Assembly (NCBI RefSeq): GCF_000002875.2
Contig: NC_009399.2
Location: 422,884-486,883, forward strand
Length of the DNA: 64,000 nucleotides
Direction of reading: 5' to 3'
DNA from: Leishmania infantum JPCM5
Taxonomy: Eukaryota > Euglenozoa > Kinetoplastea > Trypanosomatida > Trypanosomatidae
In this document: positions 20,353-31,139 of the stretch, in pieces
Numbering within the stretch: the first letter of the stretch is position 1
Layout of the letters: each line of letters opens with the position of its first letter
Position numbers and translations under genes: made by a program
The notes under the pieces: generated by a model
The model's input: the letters and a program-made list of their open reading frames with translations, nothing else
Told to the model about the DNA's origin: nothing
Databases searched by the model: none

Positions 20353-21001
20353 GGCTGGCTGGTGGCTGCGAGGGGGGCGCGGGGAGGGAGAAAACAAAGA
20401 TGGGTGTGGAGAGCGCTGGGAGAGGGGCGTGTGCGTGAGGCGAGGGCGAATATGGGTTGGGAGCCGATGGATATATACGAGCGGTGATCCTGCGTGTGCG
20501 TGTGCGCATGTGTTGTGTGGGTTGTGGGGGCGGCGCGCGAGAGGGTTGGGGGGGGGGATTGGTGAGGGGAGGAGGGATGGAAGGGGAAGGGGAAGGGCAA
20601 GCGTGCAAGAAAGGGTGATCAAGCGGCTAGCAAGGGAGATAGCTGGACATAACAGTCGGGACCTTCGCGTGCCTGGGGGCTCGGCAGAGCGCCGGCGTGT
20701 GCTCAAACCGAATTCGTGACTGGCGGTGAAGCAGGGCGTGCACACATGTGCGACTCGGCTAGAGAGACGAGCCGATCGCCGTGCCGCCCGTGCCGATATA
20801 GTGCTGCTGCGGCCCGCGGCAAGTGATCGGCGTGGACGCCGTCAGCAGGCCTTGCGCCGTTGGCGCTCAGCTACCGAGAGGGGCGCGCACCGCCCTGCTG
20901 TGCGCGTGCCTTTCTCTGGTGCGGGAGCGGGCATACGCGCCGCGAGAACGGAGTTAGCGGCATCAGGGCAACGCGTAGGTGAGCTCGCCTCGGATGTCTG
21001 G
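20353..21001. other. TXNPx 5' flank and 3' flank of small gene (right copy)
   Basis: Duplicate of 17613-18260 with one extra G in the run near 20550. No gene supported; the TXNPx splice acceptor is at 20366-20395. Confidence 0.6.
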
Positions 21002-21352
21002 TCATCCCGAGAGACGGTCCTCTCCGCGGAGGCCCTTGAGGTCGAGGGGACCGCTCCGCGGTAGGTGCGCTGGCGCCTCGCGCTCCAGCTCAAGCGACTT
21101 CAAGTGCGGCATCTCGCTTGTCATCGAGTACCCGAGCGACGTGGGCAGCGGCGGCGGCGCCAGCACTGGCGGGTCCGCGAAGTGCCGCGCCGTGAAGTCG
21201 TCCGTCGACCGGAACACGTATTCGACCAGCACGACAACGCTGAGGATGAAGGCGCCGTGGAAGCGCAGCGAGGCAAAACGTGCACCACGTGCGCCACGGA
21301 TCTTGCGGTGGTCCTTGCGCTTCCACCACTGCTCCGGCCAAAACACGGTCAT
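21002..21352 (-). CDS. Small single-span membrane protein of unknown function, copy 1
   Basis: Identical in protein sequence to the gene at 18261-18611: 116 residues, basic aromatic N-terminus, one membrane span at about residues 33-50, Pro-rich and charged tail. It is the first of the two copies in transcription order, lying between TXNPx copies 1 and 2. The 5' flanks of the two copies diverge about 77 bp upstream of the ATG, so their untranslated leaders or acceptors may differ. Function unknown. Confidence 0.62.
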   Translation of the reverse strand: MTVFWPEQWWKRKDHRKIRGARGARFASLRFHGAFILSVVVLVEYVFRSTDDFTARHFADPPVLAPPPLPTSLGYSMTSEMPHLKSLELEREAPAHLPRSGPLDLKGLRGEDRLSG

Positions 21353-21956
21353 GGCCCGGTGTGGGTGTGGGTGCGGTGCTGGTGGCGACTGACGTGTGCA
21401 CGGGTAGCAATGCGTGTCTGAGTGTGCGTGCTTGCTTATCCGGCTGTGGGGTGTGTGGCGAGAGGCAGAGAGGCAGAGGTGGGGTGATGAGCGAAGGAAG
21501 CAGGGGTGGGGTATTCATGCAGGGGCAGAAGCGGCGCGCGGCTTCGTTCCTTGCCTTCACCTCTCGCTCTCTCCTTCACGTTGCACGCCTTGTAATCTCA
21601 CGCACAGACCCCCTCTGCTTGGTCCCATGCTGCTCTCAGCGGCGCACGGGTCGAATGCTGCAGTGGCACTCGCAGGTCTGGAGGTGTGGCGTGAGGGGGA
21701 GAATAGGGAGCGATGGCGATACAGTGCTGGAGAAAGGCACAGGGAGGCGGAGGAGTGAAGGAAAGGAAAAGGGAAAGGGAAAGGAATAGAGGAGCGAGCT
21801 CGAGAGGTGCACGTCGACGTAGCGACGTACGTGTGCGTCCACCTCTGCACAGCGATCAAAATAGTAAACGCTTCTTCGATCGCTCGATCAATAAGAGCCG
21901 CGGTACAGCATTGAATCTCCTCTCTCACTCCCTATGGGGGTCAGTGCGTGTGGATG

Positions 21957-21960
21957 CTGT

Positions 21961-22016
<56 letters not shown>

Positions 22017-22018
22017 GG
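21957..22018. repeat. Compound CTG and TG microsatellite
   Basis: About eight CTG triplets (one interrupted) run directly into about 18 TG units. Confidence 0.9.
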
Positions 22019-22527
22019 TGTGTGGCCGTCCGGATGCAAGCCACAGGCCCCGTCACGCAGTCCCGGAACAGACACAGACACACACCCACGCACGCGAGAA
22101 GAGATAACGAGGAAGACCAGATAAACGAAAACAACAGAAAAGGCCTTAACATGGAAACAAAAAAAGACAGTAGAAGTGACCGGGGGAGTGCAGCACACCC
22201 ACGCACACACACACACACGCACGTGATCCTGTGCGTGGAGGAGGAAGAGCGAGAGAATGAAGGGGAAAATAGAAATGTGAAGTCGCCGATGATAACAACT
22301 GAGGATGATCATCTTGACGTCGATCAGCGTCGAAGATGCGATAGGGCAGGTCGTATGGGTCAGAGGAGGAGAGGATGGGTGGTGGTGGTGGTGGTGATGA
22401 GTGCTTTTCAACATCGGGTGTGTGGCCGATGTCCCCCCTGCGTGACTCAGCACACTTCTGTCTTTGCGTCTGTTTCTCGGATCGGATGTGACGGGACACA
22501 AACAGCCACACATCCACACACAACCGC

Positions 22528-22562
22528 ACACCCACCCACCCACCCACCCACCCACCCACACA
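22528..22562. repeat. ACCC tetranucleotide repeat
   Basis: About eight uninterrupted CCCA/ACCC units flanked by CA-rich sequence. Confidence 0.9.
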
Positions 22563-23252
22563 CACACGCACACCGACAGGAAGGCGGGCATGCACTGAGA
22601 CATCGGGGCGTGTATGTGTAGGAAGAGCCACGCCGAGATCATCGGCACCCTCGTCGTTCATCCGGAATCTTCGAATAGGCAAAAACAAATGAAAGAAGAC
22701 AAGAGAACAGAAGCCACGACCCCCCCCCCCACACAGACACGCACCGAGAGTGGCCGGCAGGGGCGCACGAGCCGGTGCTGCAGCCAGCAAAGCGAGAGCA
22801 GCAACAAAACGCCCGAAAGGACGCCGCATGCGTTCTCACCGCGCGTGTGTGTGCGCGCGCGTGCGCGCGGGACACCATCTTCGTTTTATACCCTTTCCGG
22901 CTTCTCCCTTCCGTGTTTCGCGACGTCGCTTACACGTGTGCGCCCCGTGCGTGTCGCGCCTCTGCTCTCCGCGCTCGTGCGTCCATATTCCACGAAACCA
23001 AACAGAGAAAAACATAAACAGTAAAGAAAACGCGAAAAATAATGAAGGGATCGAGGCACCGCACTTGCGTGTGTGTGTGTGTGTGTGTGTGTGTGCGTCT
23101 GTGTGGACGGGGTTGGGGAGGGCCACTGTGTGAGACTTGCATTCACCGCTGCCTACATCATATCCTGATCCCCTCCCACACGCCCTCACGCCCTCTCGCA
23201 CCCACTGGCAATGGCGGGTGGGGTCACACTGATTCCTGTGAAACTCACAGGT

Positions 23253-23852
23253 TTACTGTTTGCTGAAGTACCCCTCGACAGACGCCTTCGGCTCCGGCTT
23301 CATCGTGGGGGCGCCCTTCTTCCAGTTCGCGGGGCACACCTCGCCGTGCTTCTCCACGAACTGAAAAGCCTCCAGCAGGCGCAGAACCTCCTCCACGTTG
23401 CGGCCCACCGGCATGTCGTTGACGGTGATCTGGCGCACCATGCCATTGGGGTCGATGATGAAGAGACCGCGGTAGGCCACGCCCTGTTTCTCCGCCAGCA
23501 CGCCGTAGGCACGAGCGATGCTCTTGGTCTTGTCGGCCAGCATTGGAATCGCCATGGCGCCGAGGCCGCCCTTCTTGCGGTCCTGCAGCGTCCACTGCAG
23601 GTGCGCGTACTCGCTGTCCATGGAGCACGCGAGGACCTCGCAGTTGAGCTCGTTGAAGCGACTCACGTTTTCGGAGAACGCGATGATCTCTGTCGGGCAC
23701 ACGAAGGTGAAGTCGAGCGGGTAGAAGAAGAGCACGACCCACTTGCCCTTGTAGGCGGCGAGGCTGATCTTCTTGAAGCTGCCGTTGGGCATGAGCGCCA
23801 CCTCCTCGAAGGGCGGCGCGGGACAGTTGATCTTGGCGTCACCGCAGGACAT
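23253..23852 (-). CDS. TXNPx: Tryparedoxin peroxidase, copy 1, C-terminal SKQ
   Basis: This 199-residue 2-Cys peroxiredoxin is the first array copy in transcription order. It has C52 (FVCPTEII), C173 (GEVCPANW), GGLG at 95-98 and YF at 195-196. It is the same as copy 3 except Ala120 for Glu and the last residue: SKQ in place of SKL. It is therefore expected to be cytosolic. Its coding region and about 240 bp of 5' flank match the other copies closely, consistent with recent duplication or gene conversion, while its 3' flank is unique. Confidence 0.96.
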   Translation of the reverse strand: MSCGDAKINCPAPPFEEVALMPNGSFKKISLAAYKGKWVVLFFYPLDFTFVCPTEIIAFSENVSRFNELNCEVLACSMDSEYAHLQWTLQDRKKGGLGAMAIPMLADKTKSIARAYGVLAEKQGVAYRGLFIIDPNGMVRQITVNDMPVGRNVEEVLRLLEAFQFVEKHGEVCPANWKKGAPTMKPEPKASVEGYFSKQ

Positions 23853-24088
23853 GGCTGGCTGGTGGCTGCGAGGGGGGCGCGGGGAGGGAGAAAACAAAGA
23901 TGGGTGTGGAGAGCGCTGGGAGAGGGGCGTGTGCGTGAGGCGAGGGCGAATATGGGTTGGGAGCCGATGGATATATACGAGCGGTGATCCTGCGTGTGCG
24001 TGTGCGCATGTGTTGTGTGGGTTGTGGGGGCGGCGCGCGAGAGGGTTGGGGGGGGGATTGGTGAGGGGGGGGGGACGGAAGGGGAAGG
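23260..24088 (-). repeat. Third partial copy of the TXNPx repeat (coding region and 5' flank only)
   Basis: Near-identical to 17020-17850. Similarity stops near 24088, about 236 bp upstream of the ATG, and no copy of the small membrane-protein gene follows. Confidence 0.9.
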
Positions 24089-24876
24089 GGTGTGTAGCTA
24101 TCAATGGGAGGCATCGCTTGAAGCACATCCAAAGGCGTAGCATGGGACTAATCAAATGAGGGCTCATGACGGGGGGGGTGGCAGGAGTTGGAAGAAGCAG
24201 CCGACCCTCATCACCGCTTCCCTCCGTCGAGGCCGACTTTGGACGCTGGTACGAGGCACTCGAAATGGAGGGAAGCTGAGGAAGCAGCGCATGCGTCTGA
24301 GTGTGAGATTCTGGGGAGTAGCGGCCCCTGCTCCCTGTCGCTGGCCTTTCTCTTTTCTCTGTGTGGTGAGACGTGACCTGTGATCAAGAGCCAGGGCCAA
24401 AAAGCAAAAAAAAACAACGGCGGCCCGGCTTCGAAAGGGGCCGGCGTAGGCGCGTGAGGGGGTGGTGGTGCGGAGAAGCGAGCAGGGCCGGCGTTTGTGA
24501 CTCTCGTGTGTGCTTGTGTGCTGCTGCTGCCCGTTGTCGCGATGCACTCATTACGAGTTCATCATCGCGTGCATGCGGCCTTCGTTAGGAGAGCGCGCAA
24601 GGGCGTCGCCAGCTGTCAAGGGACTTGCACCGAGGAAGGGAGGCCCTTCATCCGCCCCCCCCCCTCCCCCGGCCCTTGCAAACGGGAAATCCGCCAGGAG
24701 CTCTTCCCATCACTACCGCACCGGGAATCTGTTGTGCAGTGCCGACGTGCCCCAAACAACCACGGCACGCGCGCCTTTTCGCGTTTTCTCCTCTTCTTCG
24801 TGCGGTGACACAGCCCACTGGCCATGTAGACGACGATAGCGAGGAGCACCGTCGCCTTTTTCCCATACCATCCACA
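23853..24876. other. Spacer between TFIIB and TXNPx copy 1
   Basis: About 1 kb. The first 236 bp are the conserved TXNPx 5' flank; the rest is the presumed TFIIB 3' UTR with G or C runs near 24066-24075 and 24656-24665. No gene supported. Confidence 0.55.
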
Positions 24877-26163
24877 TCACCGCTCCTGCGACGCCGAGGA
24901 CGGTGGCACTTGTGGAGTAGTGGAGCGGCTGCGACTGCGCTTCCGGTTACCCCCAGCGATGTTTGGCGCCGACGGCGCGCTGGTCGGTATTGGCTCCGAT
25001 TTCACTGGTGCGTAGGACTTGGTGTCCTCCGTCTTCACGGTCATGCTCACCACAGCCTCACCCATGGTATGGACGGCAGCCATCGCGAACTCTGGCGTCT
25101 GCATGAGCCGCTCAAACTCGGGCCGGATCAGCGGGACCGCCCTCTCCGCCACCCGCATAAGCTTCTCCACGCGCACCGGCTGCAGATGCGCGCTGGACGC
25201 AAAGCCGCTGTACAAGGTGGCGCGTGACGGCTCGGCGCTCGGGTCGGCGGGCGGCGGTGGTTTGTTTGGCCACCGCAGCCGCGGCTCTGTGCGCGCCAGC
25301 AACACTGCCATGACCACCTTTTCCGCCTCCACGAACACCGCCAGCTCCGACGCGCCGGGGCCAGGCTTGCTTTCGCACTGACGTATCGCGCGGAAGAGGG
25401 CAAGGCAGGGCATCTCGTAGCGGATGAGAGGCAGCTGCAGCAGCCGCACGTAGTAATGGATCAGATTCGGCGCGTAGTGTTTCGCCATCTGCGCCATCTC
25501 CTCGCCCAGGTTCGTCGCATCGAGGATTTCTTGCCGTCGGGACTCCACATCCTTGAGCGTCCCATCCAACACGCGCATCTCGCTCAACGGGATCGGCTGC
25601 CCCAGGCGTTCGGCCGCCAACATCACGGACGCCGCCGCCACCTCCGTCTGATGCTCAACTCGCATGCCACGCTCTCGGCGAAATCCGACGAAGTGCTTCG
25701 CCAAGGCAATGGCGTCGCGCAAGATTGCCTCGTCATGGCGACGAGAAAGACGGAAGAACACCTCCAGTTGAGCCGACATTCGCGGATGAAGTTTGGTCTT
25801 CGCGTACTTGGCTGTGTCGCCGAACGGACCCGCGCTAAAGGCCGAAGCGGCAGCGTTGGGGTGCCGCAAGAGGCCTGCAGCGGCGGCCGCCGCTTCCTCT
25901 CGGGTCAAACCTGCATTCCTTGCCGTCGCACGGCCAATGGCGCCGCCGTTTTCAGGGTCCCAGCCGACGTCGCCGCCGCGGTCGACGTCCGCGTACGTCG
26001 CGTCCTTCTCGAAACGCGTTGCCACGTTCTCCTCGAGACCCATCGCCACCACGGTAGCACAATTTACACATGCAGCCTCACCGCGCGCCTCGTCCGTTTC
26101 GATGCTGTCGATGGCCCCGCAGTAGGGGCAGTTCTTGCCAACGTAATCCGCGGCCGTGGCCAT
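24877..26163 (-). CDS. TFIIB: Transcription factor TFIIB (trypanosomatid type)
   Basis: This 428-residue protein has an N-terminal zinc ribbon (C12, C15, C32 and C35; NCPYCGAIDS and ACVNCATV) followed by divergent cyclin-like repeats at about residues 125-330 (recognisable in EVAAASVMLAAERLGQPI). The C-terminal tail is Ser/Lys/Arg-rich (GGNRKRSRSRS). TFIIB bridges TBP-containing complexes and RNA polymerase II; in trypanosomes it is needed for SL RNA transcription. The Brf1-specific C-terminal region is not apparent, and the neighbourhood (beside TXNPx) matches the T. brucei TFIIB locus as I recall it. I start at the ATG at 26163 because the sequence further upstream only translates a TG repeat and lies beyond likely acceptor AGs. 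Confidence 0.85.
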   Translation of the reverse strand: MATAADYVGKNCPYCGAIDSIETDEARGEAACVNCATVVAMGLEENVATRFEKDATYADVDRGGDVGWDPENGGAIGRATARNAGLTREEAAAAAAGLLRHPNAAASAFSAGPFGDTAKYAKTKLHPRMSAQLEVFFRLSRRHDEAILRDAIALAKHFVGFRRERGMRVEHQTEVAAASVMLAAERLGQPIPLSEMRVLDGTLKDVESRRQEILDATNLGEEMAQMAKHYAPNLIHYYVRLLQLPLIRYEMPCLALFRAIRQCESKPGPGASELAVFVEAEKVVMAVLLARTEPRLRWPNKPPPPADPSAEPSRATLYSGFASSAHLQPVRVEKLMRVAERAVPLIRPEFERLMQTPEFAMAAVHTMGEAVVSMTVKTEDTKSYAPVKSEPIPTSAPSAPNIAGGNRKRSRSRSTTPQVPPSSASQER

Positions 26164-27109
26164 GGCTGACAGGTATGCTGTATGGGTGTGTAGGGTGGTG
26201 GTGGTGGGGTGGGACGCCCTTCTGTCGCACGTGTGTGTGTGTGTGTGTGTGTGCGTAGGTGCGCGCCAGCGCAACGCACGGGAAAGGAGGAAGCACCAGC
26301 TGTGTGCCCGAAAAAGGAGACGAAGGTGCGTTCACACACCCACGCCTGCACCTGTGTCCATGTACACCGAAACCACAAAGAGGAAGAAAGGGCTGATGGG
26401 GGGGGGAGGCCACGGCGGTGTTGTGCACGGCGCACGGCGGTGTACTTTGGACATGCGTTTGCTTGCTTTTTGTTTTGGCTGCCCTCATTCGCCGTGCTTG
26501 AGTGGGGGCCGGAAGGACGGAGTGAAGCGCAGCGTCGGAGTCTGCGGGGCGGGGCGGGGGTGCGGTGAGCACCGCCACCGCTACAGAGCGCAGCCACACT
26601 CTTGACCTTCTCCCGTGCTTCCGATGAAATCACTTTTTCGGCTTTGTGTGTGTGCGCGTGTGTGTGTGTCTTCTTCCCGTCCGCCAGCCTCTGATGGATA
26701 ATCCTCCCCTCTCTCTCTCCACGTCCTCTCCCCACCGTCGCTTTCTCGAGGGTGGGTGGGCGACCACCGCCCGCCTCTGCCGTTTCACCGCCTCACGCGT
26801 CTCGCCTCCACTCTGACTCTGCCAACTCCTCCGCTGCGGCCACTGCGGCAAGGAGAAGAGATAGAGGCACCGGCGTGGTGGCAGTGAGTGAAGGTGTATG
26901 TGCATGTGCAGAGGAGAGCACAGACACACGCACACGCACATCAAGGTAGCCTCACCGCCAACGAAATGACTGCTCTTGTATCCACCACCCGTCATCGCGT
27001 CCTCCGCCACTTCTCTCACGTAGACTCTCACCAGCTCCCCTCCTCTCCTCCTCTCCTCCTCCGCCTCCTCTCGTCGCTTCTCAGCCGCAGTTGTTGCGGC
27101 TGCACATCC
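26164..27109. other. Spacer between giant gene and TFIIB
   Basis: No gene supported. It contains a TG run (26229-26254), a G run at 26398-26407 and scattered CA. On the minus strand C/A-rich sequence with an AG at about 26173 could serve as the TFIIB acceptor. Confidence 0.55.
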
Positions 27110-30100
27110 TCACAGGAGCTGCACCAACTGTGCACGCATCTCCATCTCCGCCGCGTACATCTCCTGCAAGTCTGCGAGCATCGTGAATCTCGTCGTGGGT
27201 TCTGCAGCGGAGCCCGAAAGGGCTGACGGTGCCCCACTCAGTCCTATGCCGCCCGCCGCGACGGCAACGCCGCTGCCGAAAGGGTCGTCGTCACCCGACC
27301 ACCCGTCCTTGGCAACATTTTTGGCAACGTCGGAGAGAGGTGTGGACGGTGGCGGCGCTGCTGCGGCCGTCGCAATGACGCCGCCGCCCGTGCGTGGAGG
27401 CGGGGACGGTTCGCGTGTCTCCTCTGCGGCTACGCCCACGTGAACGCCATCGTTGCTCCACCCCCATCCATCGCCTTTCACCCCCGCCATCGGTGGCGGC
27501 GAAGATGCTTCATGAACTGTGTCTGCTGCTGCTGCTGCTCTGCCGACTCCCACCGCAGGTTGCACGCTGTGGATGCGAGCTCCGGGCCCCGTTTCCGCAT
27601 CGTTATCGTCATCGCGCCATCCCCAGTCCTCCCTGTCCTTCACGGCAGCGGAGTCGGACTTCGCCTCTATCCCCACCCGCACCTTGACGCCTTCATTTGT
27701 GTCTAGCGCCGCGGTGGCTGTTAAAGGAAGTGTGCCTGGCTCGCCCAATGGAGAGGGGACGCCGTGACGACTACTGCTGCTGCTGCTGCTGCTGGCGGAT
27801 GACGACTCACTCCAGCCAGTGCGCGCGGCACGCAACGATGGAAAGCCTTGCGGTTGTGATCGCGGTGGTGCGTGTTCCGGCCGTGTTGCAGGTGACGGCG
27901 CTCCTTTGGGTTCTGAAATCATCTCCGTGGCTGCCGCTTCGATTGCCGAGAGGATGTTGCGCACTGGGTTCGGCGCGGCCGGGTCGTCCGGGGAGGAGGC
28001 ATGGCGCTGCTGCTGCTGTCCACGGAGCTGCTTCACCGACTGCTGCGGCGGCAGCAGTAGAGATGACGCTAGCGGTGCGACGTGAGCGGAGGCGGAGGAG
28101 ACAGGCTCGACGAGAACGGCAGCGGCGGCGAACCCCTTCTTTCGAGGCCGCCTTGCTGCCGCAGCCGCTGCTGTGGCGTCCTGCTGAGGACGTTCTTTCG
28201 GAGCTGGTGCCGCCGCCACCGACATCTCACCGCTAGCAGAGGCTTTCCGTAGAGGTGCGATGCTGCGGGAGGGCAGAGGCACCGTCGTAGCGGCGCACGA
28301 CTCGTTTTCCTCAGCCTTCGACTCAGGAGGTTTAACCTCGACGGGTGATATGTCCTTATCCGAGTTGGAACTCCAGCCCCAGTCGTCGGCTTGCGCCGCA
28401 CGGCTCCTCGCCGGGTCCGGCACGACGACGGGTGCTGGTGGAGCAGCCTCCTTGGCAATGCCGGCAACGACTGACAGCTGCCCAGCTGTGCTGCCTCTAG
28501 GTGCGTCTGACACCGCTGCTTGCCTGTCCGCAGCCCTTCCCCTGCCGCATGCGGGCGGAGGAGGGGCGACAGTGTCGCGCAGCGCCGTTTGCCAGTGCGA
28601 AAGGGTGCTGAAGAAACCGCCGGCGCCGCTAATGGCCGACTGCACTGCGGCCTGTGCCAGGCCGCCGCCCCAACCCGGTACCACGTTCTCCTCGTCCTCT
28701 GAGTGCGTCGAGTGGGCCGCCAGCGAAGCACTGTGGGGTGGCACCTGCTGCTGGTGTTGCTCTGCCGCTACTGACGTGATTGCCGTGGCTCCCGCCCTCG
28801 CCGGCGTTGGTGCGACTGCATCGCCTGCCTCTCGCAGGCCAACAGCGCTGCGTGGGGAGCGGAGGGCAACCACGGCAGCAGCGCCGCCGCCCCGCTCTTT
28901 GCGACCGCCTCGCCGAACGTGCTTCCGCGCTGCAGGACCGCTGTCCTCACCGACGACTCGTGCGCCGCCCCCACGGACGACTCTTGGGTGCGCCACTGCC
29001 GCGGCTGCGGTGGGGGGATCCGCCGACGGCTTCAACGGCGAGTCTACCGAGGAGGATGACGATGCACACGAGAGGGACGACATGCGGCTCCCCTGCCTCT
29101 GCACCGCGGGCAGCGATTGGTTTTGGTGCCTGCTTGTCTCCTGCTGCTCTTCCTCTTGCATGCGTGCCCAGGCCGCCTCTTCTGCTTGCCAGTACGCTTC
29201 TTCCTCGGCCTCCGCGGCAAGCTTCGTAAGCTCCAGGTGCGCGCGAGCCGCAGCCACCGCTAGCTCATCTCGCGCGTCATCCTCGAGCGCCATGACGCCG
29301 GCACGGCCCTCCTCGTACAGGACCCGCACACACCGCTCTTGCCGCTCCGCATCGAGCAGGAGAGACCAGGCAGCGTAGCCGATGGCCTGCACCCCCATAC
29401 GAGCGTCACGCTCCTCCTGCAGCAGCCGCCGTACCGCCAGCCGCTGCCGCTCTCCCCACTCACACCAGGAGCGGCGCAGCGCCTCGCGCGCCTCATCGAG
29501 GCGAAGCTGCTGCTCTCGATGGGCCAGCGCAAATATGAGGTCGTGCTGATCGAGCGCAAAGGCCACCAGCTCCTTCCGACGCTTTTCGGCCCGCAGTGCC
29601 ACATACAGCTGGAGAAGACTGCCCTGAAAGGCGGGAGAGGCGAAGAGCAGCTTCTGCTCATGCAGGAGCTGCTCACTACACTGGCGTCGCTTGAAGGCCT
29701 CCTCTTTGCGGAGAAGGTGCAGCTCATCTGTGCCGCCTACCGCCAAGCCAAGGGTTCTGCTGCTGCCGTCGTCGCCAGAGATTATCGTTGGTGCTGCTAG
29801 CGGCTGGGGCGTGGGGAAAGGCAGTGGGGCTTCGGCCGCTGATGCTGAGGCGGGCCGCGCTTCCCCGCGCGAAAGAGACACCGCGAGCGAGGATGTCTGT
29901 GCACGTTGCTGCTGGCGCTGATGCGCAGCGCGAGGGGCCACGCTCGCGCCAAGGGTGCTGAAGAGGGAGGCGCGCAGAGCACTTCCGACGTCTAACCAGG
30001 TAGATCCGATGACCGCTGCTGCATCCGCAGCGCTGCTACCGGCGACCTTCGCGCCGGGACCGGTCGGCTGCACCGCAGAAACTGCCTGTTGTGGTGCTTC

Positions 30101-31108
30101 GTCGTCACTCGGCGTCGGCAGAGCCATGCGCACCAGCTGCTGGTGGTCCGCCGCCACGCACGCACTTAGACACTCGAGCATCACAACCCCTTTCCCGTTC
30201 ACGTTGCGTGCCGCGGCCTCTTTACGCCACTGACGCCATCCAACATGCACATCGGACTCGAGGTAACTCCTTGACACTGGGGCGGTGCTGCCCGGCGAAG
30301 GTGTCGCCCCCTCGCCGCGGGGCGCCGTCAGGTACTCGCGCGCGAAGCTGTCCGTGATGATTTCCAACACCGCCTTTTTTCCAGAATCCTCCATGTTTTG
30401 GTAGAGCGGCGCCGCGACGCCGCGGATCCACTGCCGAAGAAGGCGCAGGATGGAGGCATCTGCACACATGACCGCGGAGGTCGTTGTTTGCTTGGCGGCT
30501 GGGCCGCGCTGTGTCGTTCCGTCCGCCGCGTCCTCCACGCCGTGCGTGTGCGCGTTGTTGTACAGAAGCACGTGAAGGACGTCGAGGACGAGCAGCAGCA
30601 CGAGCGGTTGGAGGGCTGCGAAGGACATCGCCCGCACAAGAGCACCGGTGAGCGGCTCCACAGCGTCTGCCAGCGCGTTGATAAAGGCCTTCAGTTGCGC
30701 CTCGGAGGTGACGAGGCGCCAGCACGGCATCGGAGGACGGGGGAGGTGCGGGGCCGCCTCGGCAGCAGTACAACCTGGAGTGTCCTCGATGCCCGCCTCT
30801 GCTGCGTGCATAGCCGCTGACTCCTCTACGTAGCCGCTCATCCGAAGCTCTGCCAGGATGTAGCAGCGCAACTCGCGGCGAAGGACTTCGCACGCCACGA
30901 GTAGCCAGCCAACGGGCAGCGGCGGCGCAGCGGACGGCGACTGCCACAGCGGGAAATTACGGCTGCCTTCATCCTGTCCAGCACTCGTGTAACTCGTGGT
31001 GTGGCGCATGGCGACGGCTGCCGCGGCTGCAACGTACGTGGCTGCAGGGGAGAGAAAAAAGGTGCGCAGCTCCAGCGTCGATTCGTTGCCGTCGCCGAAG
31101 GAAGCGGC

Positions 31109-31139
<31 letters not shown>

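Larger units (their letters stand above)
19812..21429 (-). repeat. Duplicated TXNPx plus small-membrane-protein unit, right copy
   Basis: Partner of 17072-18688 (offset 2740-2741). The left boundary falls inside the TXNPx coding region about nine codons before the copy 2 stop, exactly where the C-terminal variant sequence begins. Confidence 0.95.
21353..23252. other. Spacer between TXNPx copy 1 and small gene
   Basis: About 1.9 kb with no supported gene. It would include the TXNPx copy 1 3' UTR. It is rich in simple repeats: CTG units then TG (21957-22018), ACCC units (22528-22560), a C run at 22719-22730 and TG at 23066-23097. Confidence 0.55.

Noticed and set aside
24625..25227. Plus-strand frame of 200 codons overlapping the TFIIB 3' end
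   Set aside because: Mostly antisense to TFIIB codons; no domain.
24877..26163. BRF1 (TFIIIB subunit) as an alternative to TFIIB
   Set aside because: No Brf1-specific C-terminal region is apparent and the neighbourhood fits the TFIIB locus; a profile search would settle it.
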